DNA of 64,000 nucleotides from contig NZ_JANQKD010000108.1 in assembly GCF_028281305.1 (NCBI RefSeq), forward strand, positions 1-64,000. Direction: 5' to 3'. The position numbers were made by a program, and so were the translations under genes. The stretch's first letter is position 1. Each line of letters opens with the position of its first letter. This DNA is from Pelagibius sp. (GTDB lineage: Bacteria; Pseudomonadota; Alphaproteobacteria; Kiloniellales; Kiloniellaceae). Under the pieces are notes generated by a model. That model did not search any database and was not told where the DNA came from. It was given only the letters and a program-made list of their open reading frames with translations. Below are positions 34,233-50,139 of the stretch, in pieces.

Positions 34233-35672
34233 CTAGCCGGGGAACTCCGCCAGCCCGAAACGGTTTTTCGATTCCGCCCTGCGCCGGTCCTGCGCCCGTG
34301 CCAGCGGCCCCAGGGCGATCAAGGTGGCAAAGAGCAGTAGGATTTCCATGTGATAGACCGCGCCATAGCCGATGGCGGGACCGGTCAGAACCGGGCCCAG
34401 CGCGCCTGTGTCCGCGAGCTGCGAAACGACGTCCCGCAGGGCGCCGCCCAGGGCAATGGCCCCGCCCGCGCAGCAGGCCTGGACCGCTCCCCAGGCGCCG
34501 AGCGCGATGCCTCTGTGCGCGCCCTCGGCCAGGGCCATGATGGCGGTCAGCGTGCCGACGGCGAAGAGCCCGCCGCCGAAGCCGATCAGCGCCGTGCCGG
34601 CGCGGAACAGAGTGGGGGAGTTCAGGGGTGCGGCCAGGATGACCAGGGCAAAGGCCGCCAGGCCGGCGACGGCGCCCCAACCGGCCAGCCGCAAGGGGTC
34701 GGCGCCGCGGCCGAGACGGCGGGCCGCGAGGGCGAGACCGACCAGTGTGCCGCCGGCCAGCAGGGCGGTCAGCACCGTGGTCGCGCCGACGCTGAGGCCG
34801 AGGATCTGGCCGCCATAGGGCTCCAGCAGAATATCCTGCATGCTGAAAGCCGCGGTCCCCAGCCCGATCGCCACCAGCAGGCGCCGCACGCGGCCCTGGC
34901 CGATGAAGCCGCGCCAGGTCTGGGTAAACGCCGGGCGCGGCAGGGCCGGGTCGGTGCGCGCCGGATCGCGCGCCTCCTGCTGCCAGAGCGCCACGACGTT
35001 AAAGACCACCGTCACCACGGCTGCGCCCTGGATCACCTTGATCAGCTTTACCGCGTTGAAGTCGGCCAGCAGCGCCCCGAAGGCGAGGGCGCTGACCACC
35101 ATGCCCAGGAGCAGCATGACGTACAGCAGCGCAACCACGCGCGGGCGCGCCTCCGCCGGTGCGAGATCGGTTGCCAGGGCGAGGCCTGCGGTCTGCGACA
35201 TGTGAAGACCGATACCGACCATGAAGAAGGCCGCGGCGGCGGCGCCCTGGCCGACGATGGCCGGGACGTCGTAGTAGTTGTCGCCGGAGAGCACCAGCAG
35301 GGCGAAGGGCATGATGGAGAGCCCGCCGAACTGGATCAGGGTGCCGGTCCAGATGTAGGGCACCCGCCGCCAGCCGAGGACCGAGATGTGATAATCGGAG
35401 CGGAAGCCGATAAGCACGCGCAGGGGCGCCAGCATCAGCGGCAGGGCGACAGCCAGCGCGACGAACCAGGCCGGCACGCTCAGTTCCAGGATCATCACCC
35501 GGTTCAGCACGCCGGTTATGAGGACGACCGCCATGCCGACTGAGACCTGGAACAGCGAGAGGCGCAGCAGTCTGCCGAGCGGCAGCTCCGCCGTTGCCGC
35601 ATCGGCAAACGGCAGGAAGCGTGGCCCGACCTGGAGCCAGCCGCGTGCCAGAACTCGCTGCAGGCTTCTCAT
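34233..35672 (-). CDS. lhaA: LH1 assembly protein LhaA (PucC-family MFS)
   Basis: A 479-aa protein with twelve predicted helices of the PucC/LhaA branch of the major facilitator fold. Markers include ITGVLNRVMILELSVPAW, GWRRVPYIWTGTLIQFGG and AFSMQDILLEPYGGQILG. It is needed for LH1 assembly in Rhodobacter. It overlaps bchM by 4 bp and precedes puhA by 25 bp. Confidence 0.94.
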   Translation of the reverse strand: MRSLQRVLARGWLQVGPRFLPFADAATAELPLGRLLRLSLFQVSVGMAVVLITGVLNRVMILELSVPAWFVALAVALPLMLAPLRVLIGFRSDYHISVLGWRRVPYIWTGTLIQFGGLSIMPFALLVLSGDNYYDVPAIVGQGAAAAAFFMVGIGLHMSQTAGLALATDLAPAEARPRVVALLYVMLLLGMVVSALAFGALLADFNAVKLIKVIQGAAVVTVVFNVVALWQQEARDPARTDPALPRPAFTQTWRGFIGQGRVRRLLVAIGLGTAAFSMQDILLEPYGGQILGLSVGATTVLTALLAGGTLVGLALAARRLGRGADPLRLAGWGAVAGLAAFALVILAAPLNSPTLFRAGTALIGFGGGLFAVGTLTAIMALAEGAHRGIALGAWGAVQACCAGGAIALGGALRDVVSQLADTGALGPVLTGPAIGYGAVYHMEILLLFATLIALGPLARAQDRRRAESKNRFGLAEFPG

Positions 35673-36370
35673 GGGCGTCGCAACTCCAGGGCCTGCGAGG
35701 TGTAGAAACCGCTGGCGATGCGCTCGCTGCGGCCGGTTTCCCAGCCGTCCAACCGCTTGGCCCGCGCCAGGCGGCGCCGCAGGTCGATCTCCCGCAGGGG
35801 CTCGATAGCCGGCGCCCTGTTGCCGCGCGGAAAGAGGCGCCCGAGCGTATGCATCGCCGCCAGCGGTCGTGTGCGCGGCGCGAAGGTAAAGAGCAGGCTG
35901 CGCTGCGCCCTTTGCGAGAGGCGCGCCAGCATGTCGACCGTATCGCCCGCCTCGTAGTGGATCAGCGAATCCATGGCGACGACGTGATCGAAGGCGCCGA
36001 GTGCGGGGTCGGTCATGTCACCGACCTGAAAGCTAACTGATCCGGGGCCGAGGTCCTGGGGGCATCGGTCCTGGGCCAGTTGTACAAGCGTGAGCGAAAG
36101 ATCGACGGCGGTCACGTCCGCGCCGCGCCGCGCCGCCTCGATCGACAGCGCTCCGGTGCCGCAGCCGGCATCCAGAATGCGCCGGCCGCGGAGATCCTCC
36201 GGCAGCCAGCTCAGCAGGGTGGCCCGCATGCGCTCTCGCCCGGCACGTACCGTCGCGCGGATGCGTCCGACCGGCGCGTCGGAGGTCAAGCGCGACCAGG
36301 CCTCTGCCGCCGTGCGGTCGAAGTAGGTCTCGAGCTCGCTGCGCCGTTCGAAGTAAGAGGCTGTTGCCAT
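35669..36370 (-). CDS. bchM: Mg-protoporphyrin IX O-methyltransferase
   Basis: BchM (233 aa) methylates the ring-C propionate of Mg-protoporphyrin IX with SAM. The SAM motif is ILDAGCGTGALSIEAARRG, and YFDRTAAEAWSRLTSDAPVG near the N-terminus is characteristic. It lies 11 bp after bchL and supplies the substrate for AcsF and BchE. Confidence 0.95.
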   Translation of the reverse strand: MATASYFERRSELETYFDRTAAEAWSRLTSDAPVGRIRATVRAGRERMRATLLSWLPEDLRGRRILDAGCGTGALSIEAARRGADVTAVDLSLTLVQLAQDRCPQDLGPGSVSFQVGDMTDPALGAFDHVVAMDSLIHYEAGDTVDMLARLSQRAQRSLLFTFAPRTRPLAAMHTLGRLFPRGNRAPAIEPLREIDLRRRLARAKRLDGWETGRSERIASGFYTSQALELRRP

Positions 36371-36381
36371 CGTCCGTCCCC

Positions 36382-40980
<4,599 letters not shown>

Positions 40981-41009
<29 letters not shown>

Positions 41010-42588
41010 ACAGCGTCTCAAGAGTGATCAGGGCCAGTCCGCCGTCACGGGCAAAGCGTTCTGTGTTGCGGCGGACCTTTCCGCGAACGAAAAAGGGAAC
41101 CTTGCCGAGTTCCTTCTCTGCCTCCTCGGCCCAACGGATCTCGTCGCCGGAACGGACTCCGGAGTCGGTGACGGTCGGGGAGATCTCGATGGGCACGCCG
41201 GCAGATCGCGTCTCTGCCGGACTCGATCCATGACCCAGATGAGAGGGCCGGGCGTCGGCACCGAACTCAGGGTCTTCGCGGAACATGCCGATCAGGTGCT
41301 CTTCCAGGCCCATCATCAGGGGGTGCACCCAGGTGTCGAAGAGCACGTTTGCGCCTTCGATACCCATCTGCGGCGCGTAGCGCGCCGGGAAATCCTGAAC
41401 GTGGACCGGCGCCGAGATCACCGCGCAGCCGATACCGAGCCGTTTGGCGATGTGGCGCTCCATCTGGGTGCCGAGGACCAGTTCGGGCTGCAGCTCGGCG
41501 ATGCGGGCCTCGACATCCAGGTAGTCGTCGGTGATCAGCGGCTCGACGCCGTAACACGCGGCGGCGGCCCGCAGGTCGCGGGCGAATTCGCGGCTGTAGG
41601 TGCCGAGGCCGACGACCTGAAAGCCCAGCTCCTCGGACGCGACCCGGGCCGCGGCGACGGCATGGGTTGCGTCACCGAAGATGAAGACCCGCTTTCCGGT
41701 CAGATAGGTCGAGTCGATGGAACGGGAGTACCAGGGCAGGCGCAGGTCGCTGTCGAAGCCGGCTTCCGGCGCGACGGCGAAGCCGAGCGCCTGGACCTCG
41801 GCGATGAAGTCCTTGGTCGCTCCGACGCCGATGGGCACGGTGGTCACGCGCGGCTGCTTGAAGCTGCGTTCCAGCCAGCGCGCCGCCGTATCCGCGATCT
41901 CCGGGTAGAGCACGACGTTGAAGTCCGCCTCGCCGAGGCGCGCCAGGTCGGCAGGCGTTGCACCGAGCGGCGCGACGACGTTGACCGCGATGCCCAGCCG
42001 ACCGAGAAGCTGGGTGATCTCCCGGACGTCGTCGCGATGACGGAAGCCGAGCGCCGTCGGCCCCAGAATGTTACAGGACGGCCGCGCCCCGTTCGGTCGT
42101 GCGCCGTCCGCCTGCGCGGAGCGGGTGGTGCCCGGGGCGGGCATGCTGGGTCCGGCCATGGCCCGTACCAGGCGGTAGAAGGTCTCCGCCGCGCCCCAGT
42201 TCTCCTTGCGCTGATAGGCCGGCAGTTCGACCGGGATGACCGGCACCGGCAGGTCCAGGGCTTTGGCGAGTCCGCCCGGATCGTCCTGAATCAGCTCCGC
42301 GGTGCAGGAGGCCCCCACCAGGAGGGCCTGCGGCTTGAAGCGTTCATAGGCGTCGCGCACCGCGGACTTGAACAGCGCTGCCGTATCACCGCCCAGATCG
42401 CGTGCCTGGAAGGTGGTGTAGGTGACCGGCGGGCGCCTGTCGCGCCGCTCGATCATGGTGAACAGAAGGTCGGCGTAGGTGTCGCCCTGCGGCGCATGCA
42501 GGACGTAGTGCAGCCCGTCCATGGCGGTTGCGATCCGCATCGCGCCGATGTGGGGTGGTCCCTCGTATGTCCAGAGTGTCAATTGCAT
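40981..42588 (-). CDS. bchB: Dark protochlorophyllide reductase subunit B
   Basis: BchB (535 aa) is the NifK-like catalytic subunit of protochlorophyllide reductase. The start [20 protein letters not shown] is the family N-terminus, so the ATG at 42588 is chosen over one 57 bp upstream. [18 protein letters not shown] and the C-terminal AHFGR-type end fit. It follows bchN by 4 bp and overlaps bchH. Confidence 0.97.
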
Positions 42589-42592
42589 GGCC

Positions 42593-44496
<1,904 letters not shown>

Positions 44497-44603
44497 GATG
44501 CTCTCCTACCTGAGCCGGGCATACTTGAGCCGGGCCCACCTAAGCCTGTTCGACTGGCGCGTTCGCGATCTGCCGTGTGTGCTGCTGTCGGCGTTGCGGT
44601 GCC

Positions 44604-44663
44604 GATCGTCCCGAACCTTGTGGTCCTGAGACCTGTGGTCCCGAAAACTGTGGTCCGGGAACC
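44604..44663. repeat. 15-bp degenerate tandem repeats in the bchF leader
   Basis: TGTGGTCC recurs at 44619, 44634 and 44649 at a strict 15-bp period within units such as TGTGGTCCTGAGACC. A more diverged unit precedes them at 44604-44618. They lie 110-170 bp upstream of the bchF start. Confidence 0.7.
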
Positions 44664-44818
44664 CGTCCGAATGGCCGTCTTCCGGAAAGCCCCTGCGCAA
44701 CGATGCAAGGGTGATCCTGTTGAGCCGCTTTCGTGCCAGGGTCGGAAAGTCTGCACCGAACTCCTCCCCACGCGCCTTTTGCTTTGTTTCCGGGACTCTA
44801 GAACGGCTGTCGCGGAAG

Positions 44819-44852
44819 TGTCAAGTTTTATGGACGTAAATTAAAATGGACA
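44819..44852. promoter_or_regulatory. Composite PpsR-like operator upstream of bchF
   Basis: Two sites overlap by 2 bp: TGT-N12-ACG (44819-44836) and CGT-N12-ACA (44835-44852). Together they make a symmetric TGT-N12-ACGT-N12-ACA element of 34 bp in AT-rich sequence. The same layout recurs at 45107-45140. Each half has one mismatch to the PpsR consensus. Binding is inferred. Confidence 0.6.
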
Positions 44853-45106
44853 AATCGGATTTCGCGTCATCCCAGCGCCTCTGCGCTTCGGCTCATGCTG
44901 CCCATCGTCGGAGTCGCAGGGTGAGAGGCGGGCATGCGCGGCGGCGACGCGCGGCCGTCGTCTGTGTCGCTCAAGCCGGTCTTTTTCCACAGGCTGTGGA
45001 AGAACTTGGCATCGCAACCTGCTGCGCCGATTCGAACCTGGGTATAGGCTGTGGTGCAGATGAAGCGATGCAGGTCTTGTAAAGCGGCAGAGCAGCACGG
45101 ACGTTC

Positions 45107-45140
45107 TGTCAACTTTTTCTCACGTGAAGACTGCTTGACA
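45107..45140. promoter_or_regulatory. Composite PpsR-like operator upstream of ppaA
   Basis: TGT-N12-ACG (45107-45124) and CGT-N12-ACA (45123-45140) overlap to form TGT-N12-ACGT-N12-ACA, as at bchF. The outer arms read TGTCAA and TTGACA. The last six bases are also the candidate -35 box of the ppaA promoter, so occupancy would block polymerase. Confidence 0.6.
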
Positions 45141-45362
45141 GACCTGCGTGTGGGAACGTTCAATGGTTCGCGCAGATGCCCAAAGCCATAGCGGTCAAGA
45201 AGGCGGACGCGAAGGGGACTATCAAAACCAGAGGGGGCGTTTCACTCAGGGGATAAGTTCAGACAGGTAGGCAGATCTAGCTCCAGATTGGCGCTCGGAG
45301 ATCGACGGTAGTTACCTTCGCCAAAAATGCAGCCTGCGTTCTCGCTTTGAGGGAGGAAGGCA

Positions 45363-46262
45363 ATGGCTAGCTTTAGCGACGAAGGCCAGACGAAGGAATT
45401 TCTCAGGACCGAAGAACAGGTCCGCGACTACGATGCGCCTCCGGCTGATTTCAGTCACATCGCCGCGGTGGACGGCTCGGATGTCCGCTTCGACCGCCTG
45501 GTTCGCACGATAGAAGGAGAGATCATCCCGAGACTTGTCCTAGCTCACAAGGTGACTCCGCCCGAACATCAGGGCGGGCAAGAAAACTGGGGCAAGCCTT
45601 CGCCGGATGATGTGACCGAACTGACCAGTCTGGTTCTCAAGAGCGACTTCCCCGTTGCCATGGGCTACGTAACGCTGCTGCACGAGCGCGGCGTTGCGCT
45701 TGAGAGCATCTTCCTGGACCTGCTGGCGCCGACTGCAAAGAACCTGGGCGAGCTCTGGAAGCAGGATCTCTGCACTTTCTCCGATGTCACCATTGCTCTG
45801 GGCCGACTTCAGCAGATTCTGCGCGACCTCAGCTTTTCGACGCAGGGCGAGACGATTCCCTGGGAACAGGGGCGCCGCGCCCTCATCGCGCCGGCGCCGG
45901 GCGAGCAGCACAACTTCGGCGCCTTGATGGTGGCCGAATTTCTGCGCCGCGGCGGCTGGGACGTGGCCGTCGAGCCGGCCACCGACAAGCGGCATGTCGC
46001 GAGCATGGTGCGCGACGAGTGGTTTGCGGTCCTCGGTCTGTCGTTGAGCTGTGATGAAGGACTGGAAGCCCTGGCCGCGGAGATTGACGAGGTGCGCAGG
46101 GTGTCGCGCAATGACAAGCTATCCGTAATCGTTGGCGGTCGCGTGTTCGTCGAGCATCCCAAGTGCGTGTCGCAGGTCGGTGCGGACGCCATGGCCATTG
46201 ACGGTCACCACGCTGCCCTTCAGGCTGACAATTTACACACTTTGGTGATGGCGCATTGCTGA
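45363..46262 (+). CDS. ppaA: Cobalamin-binding photosynthesis regulator (PpaA/AerR family)
   Basis: A 299-aa protein with a helical region (about 90-160, GVALESIFLDLLAPTAKNLGELW) and a Rossmann-type B12-binding domain (LIAPAPGEQHNFGALMVAEF, VGGRVFVEHP). AerR/PpaA antagonises CrtJ/PpsR and, in Rhodobacter, uses cobalamin with light. The H in GEQHNFG is the candidate ligand residue. GGGAGGAAGGC precedes the ATG. ppsR1 follows by about 55 bp, the conserved pairing. Confidence 0.93.
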   Translation: MASFSDEGQTKEFLRTEEQVRDYDAPPADFSHIAAVDGSDVRFDRLVRTIEGEIIPRLVLAHKVTPPEHQGGQENWGKPSPDDVTELTSLVLKSDFPVAMGYVTLLHERGVALESIFLDLLAPTAKNLGELWKQDLCTFSDVTIALGRLQQILRDLSFSTQGETIPWEQGRRALIAPAPGEQHNFGALMVAEFLRRGGWDVAVEPATDKRHVASMVRDEWFAVLGLSLSCDEGLEALAAEIDEVRRVSRNDKLSVIVGGRVFVEHPKCVSQVGADAMAIDGHHAALQADNLHTLVMAHC

Positions 46263-46316
46263 TCTTGCCTGCACGGGTATCATCCGGCGATGTTGTCACG
46301 TATGACGGTGTAGGCA

Positions 46317-47756
46317 GTGAAGCACTTCAACGCGCCCTTAAAGACCCTGGGTGATCTCGACCCCAAAGCGGCATTCGGCCTGCTTGCAGCGTCTTCCGAT
46401 GTCGCCTTGATCCTGGACGAAAAGGGCGTTGTGCGGGACCTCGCACTGGGCAGCGACGAGATTTCTCTCGACGACTGCGGCGACTGGCTCGGCCAGCCCT
46501 GGGAAAAGACGGTCACGGTCGAAAGCCGCGAGAAGATCGAGGATCTTCTGCGCGATGCCGCGAAGCAGAAGGCGCCACGCTGGCGCCAGGTCAACCATCC
46601 CTCGACAAGCGGCAGCGACCTGCCCGTGCTCTATTCCGCCCTGCGGGTCGGAGACAAGGGGAAGGTCATTGCGCTGGGCCGCAATCTGCGGGAGTTCGCG
46701 GTGCTGCAGCAGCGTCTGGTCGAAGCCCAGCAGGCCGTGGAGCGCGAATACGCCCGTCAGCGCAGTGCCGAGACGCGCTACCGCCTGCTCTTCCAGGTCT
46801 CCTCCGAGCCGGTGCTCATCGTCGATGCGGCAAGCCAGCAGATCATCGAGGCCAATACTGCGGCCGAAGCCTTCCTCAAGGCCTATGCCAACAAGACCAA
46901 GCGCCCGCGCAAGACCGTCGGCTCCACCTTTCCGGATGTCCTCAGGGGTTTGAAGTCCGGGGGCCGCAAGGCCATCGACCACCTGCTGGCGACGGTTCGC
47001 TCCGCCGGGCGTGGCGAGGATGTCCGAGTCGCCACCGATGGGGACGAGCGCTTCAGCGTCGGTGCATCGCTGTTTCGTCACGAAAACGCGTCCTACTTTC
47101 TGGTGCGTTTCGCGCCGCTCAACAGGGACGGCAGCGTCTTCGAGTCGGGACCGCGTTCGCGGATGCTGGAGCTGGTGGAGGCCGCCCCCGACGGATTTGT
47201 CATGACGTCTCTCGACGGTCGGATCCTCAGCACCAACCGCGCCTTCCTCGACCTCGCGCAACTCGGGTCGGAGGAACAGGCGCGCGGCCAGCCTCTGGAG
47301 CGCTGGCTGGGGCGGCCCGGTGTAGACTGGAGCGTGCTGCGCGCAAATCTGCGCGAGAACCAGGCGATCCGCCTCTTTGCGTCTTCGGTGCAAGGCGAGC
47401 AGGGCCTGGTGGCGCAGGTGGAGATTTCCGCCGTTGCCGTCACCGAGGGTGAGCTGCCCTGCTACGGCTTCATGATCCGCAATGTCGGCCAGCGCCTCAA
47501 GTCTAACAATCCGGCGGGCAAGACCGTGCCGCGTTCGGTCGAGCAGCTCACCGGTCTTGTCGGGCGTGTCTCGTTGAAGGAAATTGTGCGGGAAACGACG
47601 GATGTCATCGAACAGCTCTGCATCGAAGCCGCCCTGGAGCTGACCGGCGATAACCGAGCCTCTGCGGCCGAAATGCTGGGGGTCAGCCGGCAGTCGCTCT
47701 ACGTCAAACTGCGCCGCTTCGGGCTCGCCGACGTGGCGCCGGAAGAAGAGGCGTGA
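46317..47756 (+). CDS. ppsR1: PpsR/CrtJ-family repressor with cysteines
   Basis: A 479-aa repressor: N-terminal region, Q-linker (EFAVLQQRLVEAQQAVEREY), PAS domains at about 150-260 and 285-390, and a Fis-type HTH (NRASAAEMLGVSRQSLYVKL). Cys435 in IEQLCIEAALELTG sits where CrtJ/PpsR carries its redox-active cysteine; two further cysteines are present. Start GTG at 46317 gives the family-like KHFNAPLKTLGDLDPKAA. I infer an oxygen/redox-responsive repressor antagonised by PpaA. Confidence 0.94.
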   Translation: MKHFNAPLKTLGDLDPKAAFGLLAASSDVALILDEKGVVRDLALGSDEISLDDCGDWLGQPWEKTVTVESREKIEDLLRDAAKQKAPRWRQVNHPSTSGSDLPVLYSALRVGDKGKVIALGRNLREFAVLQQRLVEAQQAVEREYARQRSAETRYRLLFQVSSEPVLIVDAASQQIIEANTAAEAFLKAYANKTKRPRKTVGSTFPDVLRGLKSGGRKAIDHLLATVRSAGRGEDVRVATDGDERFSVGASLFRHENASYFLVRFAPLNRDGSVFESGPRSRMLELVEAAPDGFVMTSLDGRILSTNRAFLDLAQLGSEEQARGQPLERWLGRPGVDWSVLRANLRENQAIRLFASSVQGEQGLVAQVEISAVAVTEGELPCYGFMIRNVGQRLKSNNPAGKTVPRSVEQLTGLVGRVSLKEIVRETTDVIEQLCIEAALELTGDNRASAAEMLGVSRQSLYVKLRRFGLADVAPEEEA

Positions 47757-47816
47757 CGGTCTCACCGGTGGCCTCCCCGGTGGCCTCCCCGGCAGCGGAA
47801 AATCGACCTTCCGAAC

Positions 47817-47860
47817 TGTAAATCAAAATTGACAATCTAGAATGTCAAGCATACCGTACG
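47817..47860. promoter_or_regulatory. Tandem PpsR sites at bchG
   Basis: TGTAAATCAAAATTGACA (47817-47834) is an exact TGT-N12-ACA. TGT-N12-ACG (47843-47860) lies exactly 8 bp further with one mismatch. The second site overlaps the first ATG of bchG, which raises the chance that translation starts downstream (ATG 47863). Confidence 0.72.
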
Positions 47861-48777
47861 ATATGTCTCGATTGGCTGTTTCCGAGGCGGCAACGGGCCG
47901 CATACAGCCGGCTGCGATGGTCGAGCTGCTGAAGCCGATCACCTGGTTCGCGCCGATGTGGGCCTTCGCCTGTGGTGTGGTTTCCTCCGGCGTGCCGCTG
48001 GAGGGACAGTGGCCTGTGATCCTTGCCGGGGTCGTTCTGGCCGGGCCCCTGGTCTGTGGGACCAGCCAGATCGCCAATGACTGGTTCGACCGTCACGTCG
48101 ATGCGATCAACGAGCCGGCGCGGCCGATTCCCTCCGGCCGCGTGCCGGGGCGTGTGCCGCTCTATTTCGCGCTGTGTTGGACGGCCCTCTCGCTGATGGT
48201 TGCGGCGTTGCTCGGGCCCTGGGTTCTCGGCGCCGCTGTCGTTGGTCTTGCGCTCGCCTGGGCCTACAGCGCGCCGCCGCTGCGGCTGAAGGAGGAGGGC
48301 TGGCGCGGCTGTGCGGCCGTGGCGCTCTGCTACGAGGGCCTCGCATGGTTCACCGGCGCCGCGGTCATGGCCGCGGCTCTGCCCGACTGGCGCATCCTGG
48401 TCGTCGCCGCGCTCTACAGCGCCGGCGCACACGGCATCATGACGCTCAACGACTTCAAGGCTGTGGAGGGCGACCGCCGCATGGGCATCCGCTCCTTGCC
48501 GGTCCGTCTCGGCGTGAGTCTCGCCGCCCGGGTGGCCTGCCTTGTCATGGCGCTGCCGCAGGTCGTGGTCATCGGTCTGCTTTGGGTTTGGGGACAACAC
48601 GGCTTTGCCCTGGCGGTCACGCTGCTGTTCCTGGCGCAGCTTGTCCTGATGCTGCGGCTGTTGAGGGACCCCAAGGCCTATGCGCCCTGGTACAACGCCA
48701 CCGGGACCACGCTCTACGTCATCGGCATGATGGTCACCGCCTTTGCGCTGGTGCCGCTGGTCGGAGCGTCGGCATGA
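47842..48777 (+). CDS. bchG: Bacteriochlorophyll a synthase (geranylgeranyl transferase)
   Basis: BchG (311 aa) esterifies bacteriochlorophyllide a with geranylgeranyl diphosphate in the membrane. It is a UbiA-type prenyltransferase with about nine helices. Asp-rich motifs are NDWFDRHVDAINEPARPIPS and TLNDFKAVEGDRRMGIRS. The start at 47842 lacks a ribosome site; ATG 47863 is an alternative. The stop overlaps the next gene by ATGA, and bchP follows, which reduces the tail. Confidence 0.95.
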   Translation: MSSIPYDMSRLAVSEAATGRIQPAAMVELLKPITWFAPMWAFACGVVSSGVPLEGQWPVILAGVVLAGPLVCGTSQIANDWFDRHVDAINEPARPIPSGRVPGRVPLYFALCWTALSLMVAALLGPWVLGAAVVGLALAWAYSAPPLRLKEEGWRGCAAVALCYEGLAWFTGAAVMAAALPDWRILVVAALYSAGAHGIMTLNDFKAVEGDRRMGIRSLPVRLGVSLAARVACLVMALPQVVVIGLLWVWGQHGFALAVTLLFLAQLVLMLRLLRDPKAYAPWYNATGTTLYVIGMMVTAFALVPLVGASA

Positions 48778-50135
48778 GCGGGAAGCGCCTCGGCTGGTTC
48801 GGCATTATCCGCCTCGGCCTCGTGCAGACGGCGCTCGGCGCCATCGTCGTTCTCACAACCTCGACCCTGAACCGGGTGATGGTCGTCGAGCTGGCGCTGC
48901 CGGCAACCCTGCCCGGCGTGCTGGTCGGCCTCCACTACGCAGTTCAGGTGTTGCGCCCCCGTCTCGGCTACGGCTCCGACGTCGGGGGACGGCGCACCCC
49001 CTGGATCGTCGGCGGCATGCTGGCGCTGTCGCTGGGCGCTGCAACGGCCTCGCTGGCGGTGGCCCTGATGTCGGTCCAGCCGCTCCTGGGCATCGCCCTT
49101 GCGGTGCTTGCCTTCACGGTCATCGGCGGCGGTGTCGGCGCTGCCGGCACCTCGCTCCTGGTGCTCCTGGCCAAGCAGGTCGATCCCGAGCGCCGCGGCC
49201 CGGCGGCCACCATCGTCTGGATGATGATGATTGCCGGCTTCGTGGTGACGGCGACGGTCGCCGGCCATCTCCTCGATCCCTTTTCGCTGACGCGCCTGGT
49301 CGCCGTCAGCCTGGGCGTTGCCGCCGCGGCCTTCGTCTTGGCGCTGATCGCCGTCTTCGGGATCGAAGGCAGGGCCGCGCCGGAGCCGCAGCAGAGCCCT
49401 CAAACCCCACAAAGCCCCCAGGCCATGCCGCCCTTCCGCGAGGCTATTCGCCAGGTCTGGGGCGAGTCCCGCGCGCGGCGCTTTGCGGTCTTCGTCTTCG
49501 TGTCGATGCTGGCCTACAGCGGCCAGGATCTGATCCTCGAACCCTTCGCCGGCACGGTCTTCGGTCTGACGCCGGGCGAATCGACACGGCTTTCCGGCGT
49601 GCAGCACGCCGGTGTCTTCCTCGGTATGCTTCTGGTTGCTCTGGCCTGCGGCCGCCTGGCGCGCGGGCGCTTGGGCTCGCTCCTGGGCTGGACCGTCGGC
49701 GGCTGCATCGCTTCGGGCGCTGTTCTTCTGACCCTGGCCTTCTCCGGCTTTGTCGTCGGAAGCTGGCCCCTGCGCGCCACGGTCTTCACGCTGGGTGTGG
49801 CCAACGGCGCCTTCGCGGTGGCCGCCATCGGCTCGATGATGAGCCTTGTCAACGACGGCCGGGCGAAGCGGGAGGGCGTGCGTATGGGCCTTTGGGGGGC
49901 GGCGCAGGCGATTGCCTTCGGCCTGGGAGGTTTGCTCGGCACCTTGGCTGTCGACCTTCTGCGCTGGGCACTCGCCGCGCCGACATCCGCCTACGCGATG
50001 GTCTTCGCAGGCGAAGCCATGCTGTTCTTCCTGGCCGCCGGACTGGCCCTGAGAGTCAGGGGAGTCAGGGGCGGCGCTGCTGGCGGCCGCGCGCATGCGC
50101 AAGGGTCCGGATATGCCCCGGTTGGAGGAGACTGA
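48774..50135 (+). CDS. PucC-family MFS protein between bchG and bchP
   Basis: A 453-aa, twelve-helix PucC/LhaA-family protein starting MSGKRLGWFGIIRLGLVQTA. It has TLNRVMVVELALPATLPGVL, SGQDLILEPFAGTVFGLTPG and a Gln/Pro-rich loop near residue 205. This is the ORF428/bch2-type protein that sits between bchG and bchP in many PGCs. Related proteins help antenna assembly; a role in delivering pigment is suggested, not proven. ATGA overlap with bchG. Confidence 0.9.
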   Translation: MSGKRLGWFGIIRLGLVQTALGAIVVLTTSTLNRVMVVELALPATLPGVLVGLHYAVQVLRPRLGYGSDVGGRRTPWIVGGMLALSLGAATASLAVALMSVQPLLGIALAVLAFTVIGGGVGAAGTSLLVLLAKQVDPERRGPAATIVWMMMIAGFVVTATVAGHLLDPFSLTRLVAVSLGVAAAAFVLALIAVFGIEGRAAPEPQQSPQTPQSPQAMPPFREAIRQVWGESRARRFAVFVFVSMLAYSGQDLILEPFAGTVFGLTPGESTRLSGVQHAGVFLGMLLVALACGRLARGRLGSLLGWTVGGCIASGAVLLTLAFSGFVVGSWPLRATVFTLGVANGAFAVAAIGSMMSLVNDGRAKREGVRMGLWGAAQAIAFGLGGLLGTLAVDLLRWALAAPTSAYAMVFAGEAMLFFLAAGLALRVRGVRGGAAGGRAHAQGSGYAPVGGD

Positions 50136-50139
50136 GCTG

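Larger units (their letters stand above)
44497..45362. other. Regulatory intergenic region between divergent bchF and ppaA
   Basis: No gene is supported in these 866 bases; short frames here lack ribosome sites and family features. It holds 15-bp repeats (44604-44663), two 34-bp composite PpsR-like operators (44819-44852 and 45107-45140) and a candidate ppaA promoter with TTGACA (45135-45140) and TTCAAT (45159-45164), 18 bp apart. The -35 element overlaps the second operator. Confidence 0.6.

Noticed and set aside
44846-45163. Short frames between bchF and ppaA
   Set aside because: No ribosome sites and no helix or domain; they span regulatory elements.
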